DNA of 64,000 nucleotides from Isosphaeraceae bacterium EP7 (GCA_038400315.1 CP151667.1:3111174-3175173); one strand, 5' to 3'. Shown: positions 30,155 through 39,529, counted from the first letter of the stretch. Made by a program: numbers and translations. Notes: a model not told the origin generated them from the letters alone.

Positions 30155-33139
30155 TCACTTACCGGCACGGCCCGCGCCGGGTCGGCCCGGCGGGCTCGCA
30201 CGGGGCGTGGGCGGCGAGTAGCCCCCCTCGGACGTGAGCGCGGCCCTGATGGCCAGCAGGTCCAGGAGGGCCCGATACTTCGGGCTCTCGATGGCGGGCT
30301 GGCCCTGGTACTCGATCAGGCTCCAGCTGCCGTAATTGCTCCAGCCGCCCACAGACGAGTAATGATTCGCCGCCTTGACTCCCCAGGTTTCCAGCAGGCG
30401 GTAGTAGGCGTCGTAGATGCTGCCCATCCTCGGGTCTCGATTGCACTCGACGAAGACGTCGCTCAGCGGCGGCGAGCCCTGGCCGGACGGCAACAGGTGC
30501 TGGCCCGACTCGTAGCAGGAGAGGGCGACGCCATCGGGGTCGCAGACGTCCTTGTGGAGCGCGGCCAGCCGGGCGGGCAGGACGGTCGCAAGCTGGTCTT
30601 CCATGGCGGCGAAGATCCCGTCCATCGCCGAGGCCCGATAGGCCCAGATCCGCTGATTGTCGGGCGCGGTGGCCGCGCCGGAATGGCCGCCGTCCACATA
30701 AAAGGAGAATCGGTCGGCGTCGATCTTGCGCACCCAGGCGAGCCGGTTGTACTCGGGCTGCCTCGCATTGCAGACCTTCACCTGGTCGCCGGTCTCGAAT
30801 CCGTGCCCCTTGCTGGAACCGAAGGCCACGCCGCCGGAAACCGAGAGCGAGGCCAGCTCGCGGAACCAGGGTGCCTCCTTGACGCACCGGATCGGTCCCG
30901 AGTTCCCCCCGAGAGGTTTGCCCGGGCCGCCCGGATCGCCCGAGATCGGATAGGTGAAGCGGTCGTCGTCGACGCGCGTCACGGGGAAGATGCCGCAATA
31001 TTCGGGCTGGGCGGCGTTGGAAATCTGGACCGAGTCGCCGGTGCGGTAGCCGTGGCCGGCGCAGGTAGCCGTGGCCAGGCCCCCGGCCGCATCTAGGATG
31101 CACACCTTCACCACACCGGTCAGGTCAACATCCCTGACGTTCACCACGCCGCCGGGATCCTTGTACAGGTAGGGGCCGATGGCGAGCTGGACACCCGGCG
31201 GCATCCGGCCTCCGGCGTCGATCTTGTACTGGTTCAGGGCCGACTTGTTGAAGATCGGCCCGGGAATCGCCCAGCCGCCGACGGTCCGCACGAGCCGATC
31301 GCCCAGGATGGCCGCCATGATCTCGTGCGCCTGGCGATGCCGCCGGCCGCTCCAGCGGGCCGCGCCGTCGTCGGCCTGGGGCACGCCGGCCGTCTGGACA
31401 CCCCTGCCACCGCCATTGGAGCCGACCAGGCGGGCCATCAACCCGAGCCCGGGGGCCGCCTTGATCTCGGTCTTGCCCGCCGAGAGCCCCGGCAGGGGCC
31501 GGAGCTGGCACGGGACCACGTACAGGGTCACCGAGTCGGCCGAAACCTTGTCGACGGCGTAGATCCCGTTGGCCAGCGGGTCGGCGCAGTTGCAAAGGGC
31601 CAGCAGGTCGCCGCCGGCAAGCTTGTAGCCCGGCAGGAACGACGGGTCGATGCCCAGCCTGATCGACGACTCGGTTGCGGTCGTCGTGAAGGTCAATGAC
31701 GACACCTTCGCGGCCAGCGCATCCGCCTTGAAGGCCAGGATCTGCTGATCGGCCAGGGGCGTCGCCGGCGAGGCCGGAGAGCCGGGCACCTCGAAACTGA
31801 ACGTGTCGGCGTCAGGCGTAGAAGCGACCTTGAATTCGCCGTTGTACTCCGGCTGGGCGGCCCCCGTGATCAGCACGGGGTCGCCCGGGCGCAGGCCGTG
31901 CGCGGCCCGTTTCGCCGTGGCCGTCGAGCCGTCGCGGACCAGCGAAGCCACCTTGAACAGCTCCTCGGCCCAACGGGCGAAGGCCCAGCGCTTCACGCCA
32001 TAGGACCAGTTCCAGACCTCGTTGCTCCACTCGGCATAAACCTTCAGGCCGGGGTCGAGGTGATCGCGGAGGTAGGTCGCCAGCTTCGCCAGGTAGTCGT
32101 CGGTGGCGCGATGCGGCAGCGTGAACCAGAGGTGCTGGTGCAGGATGTTTCCGAAGTCCACGAGGGGCTCGACGGCCAGGCCCGACGACTTGTCGAAGCC
32201 GGGCCCCTGCACAGCCTGGGGGCGGTCGGACCACTCGGCCACCGGCGACGGGTGGAGGCTGTCGTTGACGTTCAGCACGTCCGTCAGCCGGCAGACGGCG
32301 AACGGACGGTAGAAGTCCAGGTAGCTCGGGTGCCAGAGGAAATAGCCTGGGTCACCGGCGTTGGCCTCGTACAGCGACGCGAAGCTCGGGCCGCGATAGC
32401 CTTCGGGCTCCGCCGCGATGACCCTGAGGTCGTGCAGCGGGTCGGCCGGGTCCGACTCCATCACGGTGATGACCCAGTTGACGACGGCCGCCGACTGGTC
32501 GTGCACGAACGTCGGCGTGGATGTCCGGCCCTTCCGGAACCTGGCGGTCAGCGAGCGATTCTTGCCGACGGTGGCGTGCTCGATCCGCACGGCGCCGGTC
32601 CCCTTGGCCTGGACGGTCCAGGTCCCGCCGGGGTCATATCGCCCGCCGACGTGGACGACGCGGAAGCTCTGCTTGCCGGACAGCCCCGCCGGATAGCCCG
32701 TGTCACGCCCGTAGACGACGTGCGCCGGCGCCACGGGGGCCATCTCAGGGTTGTTCCAGTGCATCCCGAACCGGTCGATCTGGCTGCCCGCGTCGCAGGG
32801 CAGCTCGCGGCCCTTGATCTCCTTGACCACCAGCAGGTTCGACCCTTCGACGAGCCGGTAGCGGAACGAGAACATCCCGCGGCTGACGCCGCCGTTCGAC
32901 GCGCCCGAGTCGCGGACGTACGCCGTGTCCTCGGAGACACCGCCGGTGTAAGGGATCGTGCCCGAGAAGACGCCGGGGTCGGCCACCACGAAGGTCCCCG
33001 AGCCGACCTTGTGCGCCTCCGCCAACGTCGACGTGATCCGGTCGCGCTGGAACCGGCTGCACTGGGCGGCCAGGATGTCCGGCGAGATGATCGCCGAGAT
33101 ATACGAGTTGATCTGAGTTAAATGGCAGCCGATCTCCAT
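30155..33139 (-). CDS. large glycoside-hydrolase-like protein with inserted repeat modules
   Basis: 994 residues from the ATG at 33139; the frame is open to 33313 but that overlaps the upstream gene, so the true start is uncertain. An N-terminal beta-rich part (GGTWTVQAKGTGAVRI) precedes a TIM-barrel-like part: RPFAVCRLTDVLNVND, LWFTLPHRATDDYLAKLATY, VYAEWSNEVWNWSYG (Asn-Glu as in clan GH-A acid/base sites), RLVRTVGGWA, QLAIGPYLY and YRALLDLLAI. Three related small modules interrupt it near residues 413-470, 688-735 and 780-825, each with HG..(T/P)GD.V.I..A.QPEYNG. The family resembles large planctomycete proteins that carry cellulose-binding domains. Probably acts on polysaccharide; no clear signal peptide with this start. 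Confidence 0.68.
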   Translation of the reverse strand: MEIGCHLTQINSYISAIISPDILAAQCSRFQRDRITSTLAEAHKVGSGTFVVADPGVFSGTIPYTGGVSEDTAYVRDSGASNGGVSRGMFSFRYRLVEGSNLLVVKEIKGRELPCDAGSQIDRFGMHWNNPEMAPVAPAHVVYGRDTGYPAGLSGKQSFRVVHVGGRYDPGGTWTVQAKGTGAVRIEHATVGKNRSLTARFRKGRTSTPTFVHDQSAAVVNWVITVMESDPADPLHDLRVIAAEPEGYRGPSFASLYEANAGDPGYFLWHPSYLDFYRPFAVCRLTDVLNVNDSLHPSPVAEWSDRPQAVQGPGFDKSSGLAVEPLVDFGNILHQHLWFTLPHRATDDYLAKLATYLRDHLDPGLKVYAEWSNEVWNWSYGVKRWAFARWAEELFKVASLVRDGSTATAKRAAHGLRPGDPVLITGAAQPEYNGEFKVASTPDADTFSFEVPGSPASPATPLADQQILAFKADALAAKVSSLTFTTTATESSIRLGIDPSFLPGYKLAGGDLLALCNCADPLANGIYAVDKVSADSVTLYVVPCQLRPLPGLSAGKTEIKAAPGLGLMARLVGSNGGGRGVQTAGVPQADDGAARWSGRRHRQAHEIMAAILGDRLVRTVGGWAIPGPIFNKSALNQYKIDAGGRMPPGVQLAIGPYLYKDPGGVVNVRDVDLTGVVKVCILDAAGGLATATCAGHGYRTGDSVQISNAAQPEYCGIFPVTRVDDDRFTYPISGDPGGPGKPLGGNSGPIRCVKEAPWFRELASLSVSGGVAFGSSKGHGFETGDQVKVCNARQPEYNRLAWVRKIDADRFSFYVDGGHSGAATAPDNQRIWAYRASAMDGIFAAMEDQLATVLPARLAALHKDVCDPDGVALSCYESGQHLLPSGQGSPPLSDVFVECNRDPRMGSIYDAYYRLLETWGVKAANHYSSVGGWSNYGSWSLIEYQGQPAIESPKYRALLDLLAIRAALTSEGGYSPPTPRASPPGRPGAGRAGK

Positions 33140-33272
33140 GCCGATCCTCGCGCCTTCGGGGACTGTCGCGGCGGGCGACGCCACCGGCCAGGGATGCTCC
33201 CGGCGTAAATAAACGCGGGAGACGACCGCCTCCAGCCTAACCGTGGCCCATCCCCTGGGGGAACCCGGGCGT

Positions 33273-35099
33273 TCAGGCGTCCTCGGTCCCGATCGACCAG
33301 TAGGCTCGACCATCCGGGGCCTGCCGACGGCCGAGCTGCCTCGCCTCGGGGGCGAGTCCGTCGACGAGCAAGGCCTTCAGGTCGTCGAGCATCCGCCTCG
33401 CCGCGGCGAACTCGCCGTGTCCCAGCCAGCTCAGGTTCGCACACGTCACGTCGACGGTGTCGATCCCATCCAGGGTCATCAGCGGCGGGGAGAATCCGGC
33501 CCGTTCGCCGTCATTCATGATCGTCGAGGCCCGCAGCGCCTGGTCCTTCGACGAGGCGTAGAGCGTCGTCCGCCGCGCGGCCTCGGCATAGGCCCCCGCC
33601 AGGTCCCTGAACACCCGCGAGTCGATGTCGGGCGCCGCCAGCACGATATTCTCGAACGGCACCCGGCCGGCCCTCGACGACGCCTCGACGACCCTCGTGA
33701 GCGACCGGATCAGCCCTTGGTTGCCCATGCTGTGCGCGATGACGTGCACCGCGTCGACCCCGTCCAGGTTCGCCAGCGCGGAAAGGTACTCGACCAGGAA
33801 CGGCTCGCACGCCTGCACCGCCGTCGCGTCCTGCTGGTAGCCGAACCGGAGCATCCGCTCGTGCGACGGCCAGCTGTAGAAGGCCATGATCCCGGGCACG
33901 TCCAGGTCCACGCCCAGCTGCGCCGACCGCAGCGCCGCGTCCTGGAACGACACGTTGAACCCGTGGATCAGGACCACCGCCGACCGCCTGCCGGGCGCCA
34001 GCAGCTTCAGCGCATCGCCCAGCCCGGCCCAGTATTCCGCCTCGGCCTCCAGCACGATCCGGCCGAGCTTCAGGCGGTCGTCCGCCCCCTCCCAGAGCCG
34101 TTTCAGCAGCGATGAGCCCAGCTCCCCGATCTTGTGCGAAGGGGGCACCTCGACCCAGCAACGGCCCAGGTGCAGCCGTCGATCGTCCGCGGTGCCGAAC
34201 CCCCGAGACGGGTCCGACGCGTCGACCGGAGCACGGTTGGTCCCGAACCAGAGCGGGAACCGCCTGGGCAATTCGGGCACGGCTCGCGTCGTATTCTCCT
34301 CGCCCTTGACGCCACGATCTAGCTCCAGCGACCCCTCCTCGCGGCCCGATCCCGAGTGCGTCAGGCGCGGGACCAGCGAGGCCGGCAGCTCGACCAGCTC
34401 AGGCGCGCATCGGCCCAGGTCGAAGGCCCCGTCGATGTCGAGACCCCGGCCGATCCCGCCGTAGAACCCGCCCACGAAGGCCAGGGCCAGGGCCTCGCCG
34501 ATCGCCCGGTCGGTCGAGACGACCCGATCGCCGGCCAACGCCGCGGCCAGGCCCGGCGAGCCCGCGCCGCACGCGTTGAGCACCACGCATCGGGCGCGAG
34601 CGCCGATCGCACCCCCGGCAGGCTCGGGCAGGCACGCCTCGACCTCGCCGAGTCCGCTGACGTGGAGGAACTCGGGCCGATCGACGAGCAGCCGGTCGAA
34701 CAACGACTCGGGAGTCCCCGGACGGGCCGTCTCGACGACGAACGAGCCCCCGCCTTCGGCCAGGACGCGGCGGATCAGCTCAACCTCGTCCGCGTCCGGC
34801 TCGTGCCTCAGGTCGGCCGCGACCACCAGGACACGCCGAGGCCCCGATGCGAAGGCATGGGGCAGGGGGCTGGCCACCGCCGCCGGCCGATCCAGGAACG
34901 CATCCAGCGCCTCCAACCCGGGGGGCGTCCGGCCTGCAAGCTGGCCCAGGATCGCCCCCGCGATGGCCGCCGAACTCCCCCCGGCATTCTCGATCGCCAC
35001 CGGGTCCAGCTCGAACTCGGTCACCAAGGCTTCCAGGACGCCCGCGCCGTCCAGGGCCACGGCGAGCCGGGCCGATCGATTTTCGTCGGAGTTCATCAT
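33273..35099 (-). CDS. degenerate CHAT-like domain fused to DUF900 alpha/beta hydrolase
   Basis: 608 residues from ATG 35099; the frame is open to a TTG at 35174 and ATGs at 35147 and 35129 are alternatives. Residues ~5-75 are helical and could be a divergent effector-associated domain. Residues ~80-250 resemble a CHAT caspase-like protease: RRVLVVAADLRHEPDADEVE, FLHVSGLGE, VVLNACGAGSPGLAAAL and FVGGFYGGIGRGLDIDGAF. The Cys is kept (Cys177) but the His of FSGHG is Leu150, so proteolysis is doubtful. The C-terminal half is a DUF900 serine hydrolase: VLIHGFNVSFQDAALR, nucleophile AHSMGNQG (Ser457), AAPDID (Asp491) and LGHGEF (His561). I infer an effector-type protein; targets are unknown. Confidence 0.82.
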   Translation of the reverse strand: MMNSDENRSARLAVALDGAGVLEALVTEFELDPVAIENAGGSSAAIAGAILGQLAGRTPPGLEALDAFLDRPAAVASPLPHAFASGPRRVLVVAADLRHEPDADEVELIRRVLAEGGGSFVVETARPGTPESLFDRLLVDRPEFLHVSGLGEVEACLPEPAGGAIGARARCVVLNACGAGSPGLAAALAGDRVVSTDRAIGEALALAFVGGFYGGIGRGLDIDGAFDLGRCAPELVELPASLVPRLTHSGSGREEGSLELDRGVKGEENTTRAVPELPRRFPLWFGTNRAPVDASDPSRGFGTADDRRLHLGRCWVEVPPSHKIGELGSSLLKRLWEGADDRLKLGRIVLEAEAEYWAGLGDALKLLAPGRRSAVVLIHGFNVSFQDAALRSAQLGVDLDVPGIMAFYSWPSHERMLRFGYQQDATAVQACEPFLVEYLSALANLDGVDAVHVIAHSMGNQGLIRSLTRVVEASSRAGRVPFENIVLAAPDIDSRVFRDLAGAYAEAARRTTLYASSKDQALRASTIMNDGERAGFSPPLMTLDGIDTVDVTCANLSWLGHGEFAAARRMLDDLKALLVDGLAPEARQLGRRQAPDGRAYWSIGTEDA

Positions 35100-35181
35100 C
35101 GAAGCCCCAATTCCCGGTGCGTTCTCCATCTCCCGCCAACTACCCATATTAAGCGAGCGCTGACGTCCCCGCAATCGGCGA

Positions 35182-36489
35182 CTAGCGAGCCGGGCGGGGT
35201 TCGAGCAGATAGGCGATCAGGTCGCGCAACTTCTCATCGCCGATGGCGCCGGCCAACCCGACCGGCATGATCGAGGCGCCGCTGGGCCGCATCTCCTCGA
35301 CCTCAGATCGTGGGATCAGAGCGCTCTTGGCGTCGATGTCGGCCACCCTGATCGAGTCGGCCCCCTCGGCCCTGACGGTACCGACAACCACCCGACCCGC
35401 CTTCAGGGCGACGGTATAGGTCGCGTAGTCGGGATGGATCGATGCGCTCGGATCGGCAATCTGCCGGTGGATCCAGGGGGCCCCGCGCGTGCCGATCTCG
35501 TCCAGGGCCGGCCCGATCGCCGACCCCTTGCCGCCCACGGCATGGCAGTTGGAGCACTTGGCAATATCGCCATAGAAAACAGCCTCACCCCGGGCCCGGT
35601 CGCCCCCCGCGAGCGAGGGCGGGGGCGCCGCCTCAGGGGCCGTCGGCGGGTTCGGCGGCACCCACGAGGGGATCAAGGTCGATCCGTCGATGGGTTGGGC
35701 CGCACTCCCCTCCTTCGCGAACGTCACCCGGACGCCGGGCAGCGTGCCGGCCGTCTTGCCCGTGTGCAAGACGAGCCCGAGGTCCAGCGCATCGCCGGTC
35801 GCCTCGAGATCCAGGGCTGCCAGGTGCCTGTCGGCGGGCCCGGGCTCCGACTCGGCCTGGTCGGTGCCGTAGGTCAAGGTGAACGGGGCCGAGGCGTCGG
35901 CCGCGATCCTGGCCTTCCCCTCGGGCAGGGCCAGGGCCCCCCTCAGCGAAAGCCGGCCGGGCTTCGCCAGCAGGCCGAACATCCGCTCGTGCTCGGCCGA
36001 TCCGCGGGTCCGGCGTGCCGCCTCGGCGGGGTCGAGCACCGGCCACCAACTCGCAGGGCCGGCCCCTTCTTCCGGGTCGTTGTCCCCCTCGGACCACACG
36101 ACCTCGACCCCTTCCAGGACATACGCCAGGCGAATTGGCGTCGTGCCCGGCAGGATCAGCGAGTAGTCGGCCGGTCGGGGGTGCGGGTCGGTCACCAGGA
36201 CCAGGGTGCGGCCGTCGTCGTCGAGCCTCGCCGCGGCCACGCCCAGCGAGCCCTCGCGGCCCTCCTCGCCTCGCACGCGAAACGCGATCCTGGCCCCGAC
36301 CATCGCCGGAACCGCCCCGACATCCGCGGCCGACTCGAACGCGACGCGCACCTCCATCGGCCCGGACGCCCAGGCCAGGACGGGCCGGGGCCACGAGGCC
36401 AGTCGGGGGCCGGCCGCCGCGGCCGACAGCATCGCGATTCCCATCAAAGCGACCGTTCCCACGCATCTCTTCACGTCGCCAACCCTCAA
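35182..36489 (-). CDS. exported PVC-type haem-binding (cytochrome c-like) protein
   Basis: 435 residues. N-terminal hydrophobic signal (VGTVALMGIAMLSAAAAG), a beta-rich middle of unknown type, and a C-terminal domain with one c-type haem motif CSNCH in GEAVFYGDIAKCSNCHAVGG, followed by GPALDEIGTRG, the pattern of the planctomycete TIGR02603-type haem-binding domain (ADPSASIHPDYATYTVALKA). The Met ligand is probably in ASIMPVGLAGAIGDEKLRDL. Start overlaps the stop of the NDH-2 gene (ATGA), suggesting the two work together in electron transfer, although one is at the cytoplasmic face and the other outside. Confidence 0.85.
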   Translation of the reverse strand: MRVGDVKRCVGTVALMGIAMLSAAAAGPRLASWPRPVLAWASGPMEVRVAFESAADVGAVPAMVGARIAFRVRGEEGREGSLGVAAARLDDDGRTLVLVTDPHPRPADYSLILPGTTPIRLAYVLEGVEVVWSEGDNDPEEGAGPASWWPVLDPAEAARRTRGSAEHERMFGLLAKPGRLSLRGALALPEGKARIAADASAPFTLTYGTDQAESEPGPADRHLAALDLEATGDALDLGLVLHTGKTAGTLPGVRVTFAKEGSAAQPIDGSTLIPSWVPPNPPTAPEAAPPPSLAGGDRARGEAVFYGDIAKCSNCHAVGGKGSAIGPALDEIGTRGAPWIHRQIADPSASIHPDYATYTVALKAGRVVVGTVRAEGADSIRVADIDAKSALIPRSEVEEMRPSGASIMPVGLAGAIGDEKLRDLIAYLLEPRPAR

Positions 36490-37829
36490 AGAGAACGCCC
36501 CGCTTCGTCGCCGGCCCGCGCATGGACCCGGTCGTCGGGCAGGGGAAGCTTGACCGAGATGGCCGCGGTGCCAGTGATCAGGCGAGCCCCCCGCGCGGAG
36601 GTCAGCATCTGCCAGGCCCAGTTCCAGAGCACCGCCAGCTTGTTGCGGAAGTTGACCAGGAAGGCGACGTGAATCAGGGCCCAGAGCAGCCAGGCGATCA
36701 GGCCGCCGAGGTGAAACCGCCCGATTTCGGCCACCGCGCGCCCCTTGCCGATCGTCGCCATCGATCCCTTGTCCCAGTACGAGAACGGCTTGCGCGGGCG
36801 TTCGGTCCCGGCCTTCACCTCGGCGGCGATGATCTCGCCCGCATACCGGCCCATCTGGATCGCCCCCTGGGCAACCCCGGGCACCGGCTTGCCGTCGTTG
36901 GCCGAATTGACGGCGGCCAGGTCGCCCACGACGAAGACCCTGGGCGCGCCCGGGACGGTCAGGTCGGGGTTCACCAGGACCCGGCCCGATTGATCCAGGG
37001 GAACTCCCAGGGAACGGGCCAGCGGGTTGGCCTGCACCCCGGCCGCCCAGATCACGTTGCGCACGGGCAGGAACTCGTCCCCGACCGTCACCCCACGGGC
37101 GTTGATGTCGGTCACCCTGGCGTTCAACCTGACCTCGATGCCAATCTTCTCCAGGTCGCGTTTGGCGCGATCGCCCAGGTCGGCGGCGAAGCCGGGCAGC
37201 AGGCGGTCGGCCCCCTGGAACAGGACCACGCGGGTCGTCCCCGTGTCGATGTTGCGGAAGTCCGCCGGGATCGACTGCGCGGCGATCTCCTTGATCGCGC
37301 CGGCCAGCTCGACCCCCGTCGGGCCGCCGCCGACGATCGCGAACGTCAGGGCGGCGCGGCGTTCCTCCTCGCTCCCCTCATATTCGGCGCTCTCGAAGGC
37401 GAGCAGGATCCGCTTGCGGATCTCGGTGGCGTCTTCGAGCGTCTTCAGGCCGGGGGCGAACTCTTCCCACTGGCGATTGCCGAAGTAAGAATGCGTGGCC
37501 CCCGCGGCCAGGATCAGCCAGTCGTATTCGACCTCGGAACCGCCCGCGTCGACCACGCCCCGGGCGGTGTCCACCCCCTCGACGCGGGCCATCACGACTC
37601 GGCAGTTGCGCTGACCGCTCAGGATATGCCGGATCGGCGATGCGATGTCGGCCGGCGACAGCGCCGCGGTGGCCACCTGGTACAGCAGGGGCTGGAAGAG
37701 GTGGTAGTTGCGCTGATCGAGCAGCACCACGTCGACCGGCTGCCGCGCCAGCGCCTTGGCCGCCGCGATCCCACCGAATCCGCCGCCGACGATGATGACG
37801 CGAGGCAAGGGTCCGCTCGTTTTCGCCAT
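36486..37829 (-). CDS. type II NADH dehydrogenase (NDH-2)-like flavoprotein
   Basis: 447 residues starting MAKTSGPLPRVIIVGGGFGG; longer starts run into the divergent nth promoter. Two Rossmann sites: VIIVGGGFGGIAAAKAL for FAD and FAIVGGGPTGVELAGAI for NADH. NDH-2 signatures include NYHLFQPLLYQVATAALSPADIASPIR, VFVVGDLAAV and GVAQGAIQMGRYAGE (the quinone/FAD part). Hydrophobic C-terminal stretch LIAWLLWALIHVAFLVNFR anchors it to the membrane. It transfers electrons from NADH to quinone without pumping protons. The haem-binding gene follows with a four-base overlap. Confidence 0.92.
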   Translation of the reverse strand: MAKTSGPLPRVIIVGGGFGGIAAAKALARQPVDVVLLDQRNYHLFQPLLYQVATAALSPADIASPIRHILSGQRNCRVVMARVEGVDTARGVVDAGGSEVEYDWLILAAGATHSYFGNRQWEEFAPGLKTLEDATEIRKRILLAFESAEYEGSEEERRAALTFAIVGGGPTGVELAGAIKEIAAQSIPADFRNIDTGTTRVVLFQGADRLLPGFAADLGDRAKRDLEKIGIEVRLNARVTDINARGVTVGDEFLPVRNVIWAAGVQANPLARSLGVPLDQSGRVLVNPDLTVPGAPRVFVVGDLAAVNSANDGKPVPGVAQGAIQMGRYAGEIIAAEVKAGTERPRKPFSYWDKGSMATIGKGRAVAEIGRFHLGGLIAWLLWALIHVAFLVNFRNKLAVLWNWAWQMLTSARGARLITGTAAISVKLPLPDDRVHARAGDEAGRSL

Positions 37830-37933
37830 CGCCCGGCCGACTCCTCGTGTCACCGACAATTCAAGGCCGCCCATCGTGCCATCCCCGGTCCAGCGTTGCA
37901 AATCGGGCGCCCCGTTTGCTGCAAGGACCATGC

Positions 37934-38626
37934 ATGACGCCGACCACCCAGCCCGAGACCGAGCCCGACGAGCCGTTCGACATCGACGAGGTCTTCCGCC
38001 GCCTCCGCAAGGCCGTCGCCCCCTACGCCAAGGCGGCGATGTTCGACCTGCGCGACCGGGGCTACGGCACGCCGTTCGAGCAGCTCGTCGGTAGCCTGAT
38101 CTCGGCCAGGACCCGCGACGAGGTGACCCTGGCCATCTGCCTGAGGCTTTTCGAGGTGGCCAGAACTCCTCGGGCGATGGCCGCGATGGACCACGCCACC
38201 CTCGTCGGGCTCCTGACCGGCGCCGGCTTCCCCGAGCCCAAGGCCCGCGACCTGATCGAGTTCTCCCGCAGGATCGTCGAGGACCACGGCGGCGTCGTCC
38301 CGGACACCGCCGAGGGGCTGATGGCCTTCCGCGGCGTGGGCCCCAAGATCGCCGCCCTGACGCTCGCCGTCGGCTTCGGCCGGCCCGCCCTGGCCGTCGA
38401 CATCCACGTCCATCGGGTCACCAATCGCTGGGGCTACGTCGCCACGAAGACGCCCGAGCAGACCGCCGCGGCGCTGCTCGAAATCCTGCCCGAACGCTAC
38501 TGGATCGAGATCAACGAGCGCCTCGTCCCCTTCGGTAAGCACATCTGCACGGGGACGCTCCCCGCGTGCTCGTCCTGCGTGTTGCGGTCGATGTGCAGGC
38601 GGGTCGGCGTGACGCAGTCGCGCTGA
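37934..38626 (+). CDS. nth: endonuclease III
   Basis: 230 residues, standard size. It is a DNA N-glycosylase/AP lyase that removes oxidised pyrimidines. FEQLVGSLISARTRDEV is the N-terminal helix region; the helix-hairpin-helix FRGVGPKIAALTLAVGFG carries catalytic Lys138; the Asp is in ALAVDIHVHRVTNRWG (Asp156). The C-terminal iron-sulfur loop is complete: C-x6-C-x2-C-x5-C in ICTGTLPACSSCVLRSMC. ATG at 37934; another at 37930 is out of frame. Stands alone, divergent from the NDH-2 gene and tail-to-tail with the next gene seven bases away. Confidence 0.95.
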   Translation: MTPTTQPETEPDEPFDIDEVFRRLRKAVAPYAKAAMFDLRDRGYGTPFEQLVGSLISARTRDEVTLAICLRLFEVARTPRAMAAMDHATLVGLLTGAGFPEPKARDLIEFSRRIVEDHGGVVPDTAEGLMAFRGVGPKIAALTLAVGFGRPALAVDIHVHRVTNRWGYVATKTPEQTAAALLEILPERYWIEINERLVPFGKHICTGTLPACSSCVLRSMCRRVGVTQSR

Positions 38627-38632
38627 CGGGCC

Positions 38633-39496
38633 TCAGTCGCGGTTCCAGCGGCGCACGGGCTCGGCGTCGAACCGGCCGGCGGGGGGGGCGAACTTGATGC
38701 CCACCTGCGCCAGCATCTCGGGCTGATGCTTGGCCAGCAGGTACTTCATCACCACCTCGTCGGAGGGGGGCATCCCGGGGTCCTGGAATACGACGCACAG
38801 GCGGCTCTCGGCCCGATGCGTCTTGGCGTCCCAGACCTCGATCAGGCCGTGCGGCCGGCGCGGGATCCGGTAGTATTTGCCGTTGCTCAGCACCGTCACC
38901 CGGTCGAGCCGGCAGAATTCGTCGAACTCCTTGGCGGTCACCACGTCGCGCACCAGCTCGGCGGCGACCAGCTCGGGGACGCCGGCCTGGTAGGCGCCAG
39001 AGTCCAGCTTCATCGGCTCGTCCTCGTGAGTCGGCGCGGGGGTGCTCCTCCCCTCGATGACGCGGAAGATCTCCCACTCCACCAGCCGCGCGTAGCCGGC
39101 GCGCAGGGCCGCGCTGGCGATGACGAGCTGCGGGAAGCTGGCCGCGGCGTGGACGACCTCGTGGGCGAAGGCGTTGGCCTCGCGCTGGAGCTTGGTCATC
39201 CAGAAACGGGGGGTCTTGGCGCGATCGGCCTCGTCGTACCGGAAGGCACGCGGGCCGACATCGGGGACGACCACGTCGGTCTCGGCGCCGTCCTTGTGCA
39301 GGGTGCGCATCACCGAGTCATACGTCTCTTCGCCGCGGAGGAACTTCTCGGCCGCCTGCTGGTGCCCCTGGTTCTTCACCCGGACGATGCGGTAGCTGGG
39401 CCTGGCCCGGAAGGTGACCTCGCGCGCCTGGAGGTCGACGGCGCTGCGGGCGTCGACGACGTCGATCTCCCACCTCAGGTAGCCGGTCCGAATCAT
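38633..39496 (-). CDS. unknown protein paired with a Gly-Gly-tailed small protein
   Basis: 287 residues, no family recognised with confidence and no signal peptide or membrane helix. The N-terminal half looks alpha/beta with a helical stretch FAHEVVHAAASFPQLVIASA (a His-Glu-x-x-His-like HEVVHA, suggestive of but not proof of a metal site). The C-terminal part has a beta-rich segment VTVLSNGKYYRIPRRPHGLI and SRLCVVFQDPGMPPSDEVVM, containing one of its two Cys. It follows the small beta-grasp-like gene by 33 bases, on the same strand, so the two are likely one operon. Codon use is like the neighbours. Confidence 0.7.
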   Translation of the reverse strand: MIRTGYLRWEIDVVDARSAVDLQAREVTFRARPSYRIVRVKNQGHQQAAEKFLRGEETYDSVMRTLHKDGAETDVVVPDVGPRAFRYDEADRAKTPRFWMTKLQREANAFAHEVVHAAASFPQLVIASAALRAGYARLVEWEIFRVIEGRSTPAPTHEDEPMKLDSGAYQAGVPELVAAELVRDVVTAKEFDEFCRLDRVTVLSNGKYYRIPRRPHGLIEVWDAKTHRAESRLCVVFQDPGMPPSDEVVMKYLLAKHQPEMLAQVGIKFAPPAGRFDAEPVRRWNRD

Positions 39497-39529
39497 GGAA
39501 GTTGATCCGACATATGGGCGAGCAACGGC

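Noticed and set aside
28732-30201. 489-residue minus-strand frame
   Set aside because: Shadow of the EboD-like gene, which has a catalytic motif set and the proper family length.
33140-33313. N-terminal extension of the glycoside-hydrolase-like frame
   Set aside because: It overlaps the end of the upstream hydrolase gene and lacks a signal peptide, although the true start remains unsettled.
35434-37937. Long overlapping plus-strand frames (412 and 640 residues)
   Set aside because: Antisense to the haem-binding and NDH-2 genes, both of which have clear motifs.
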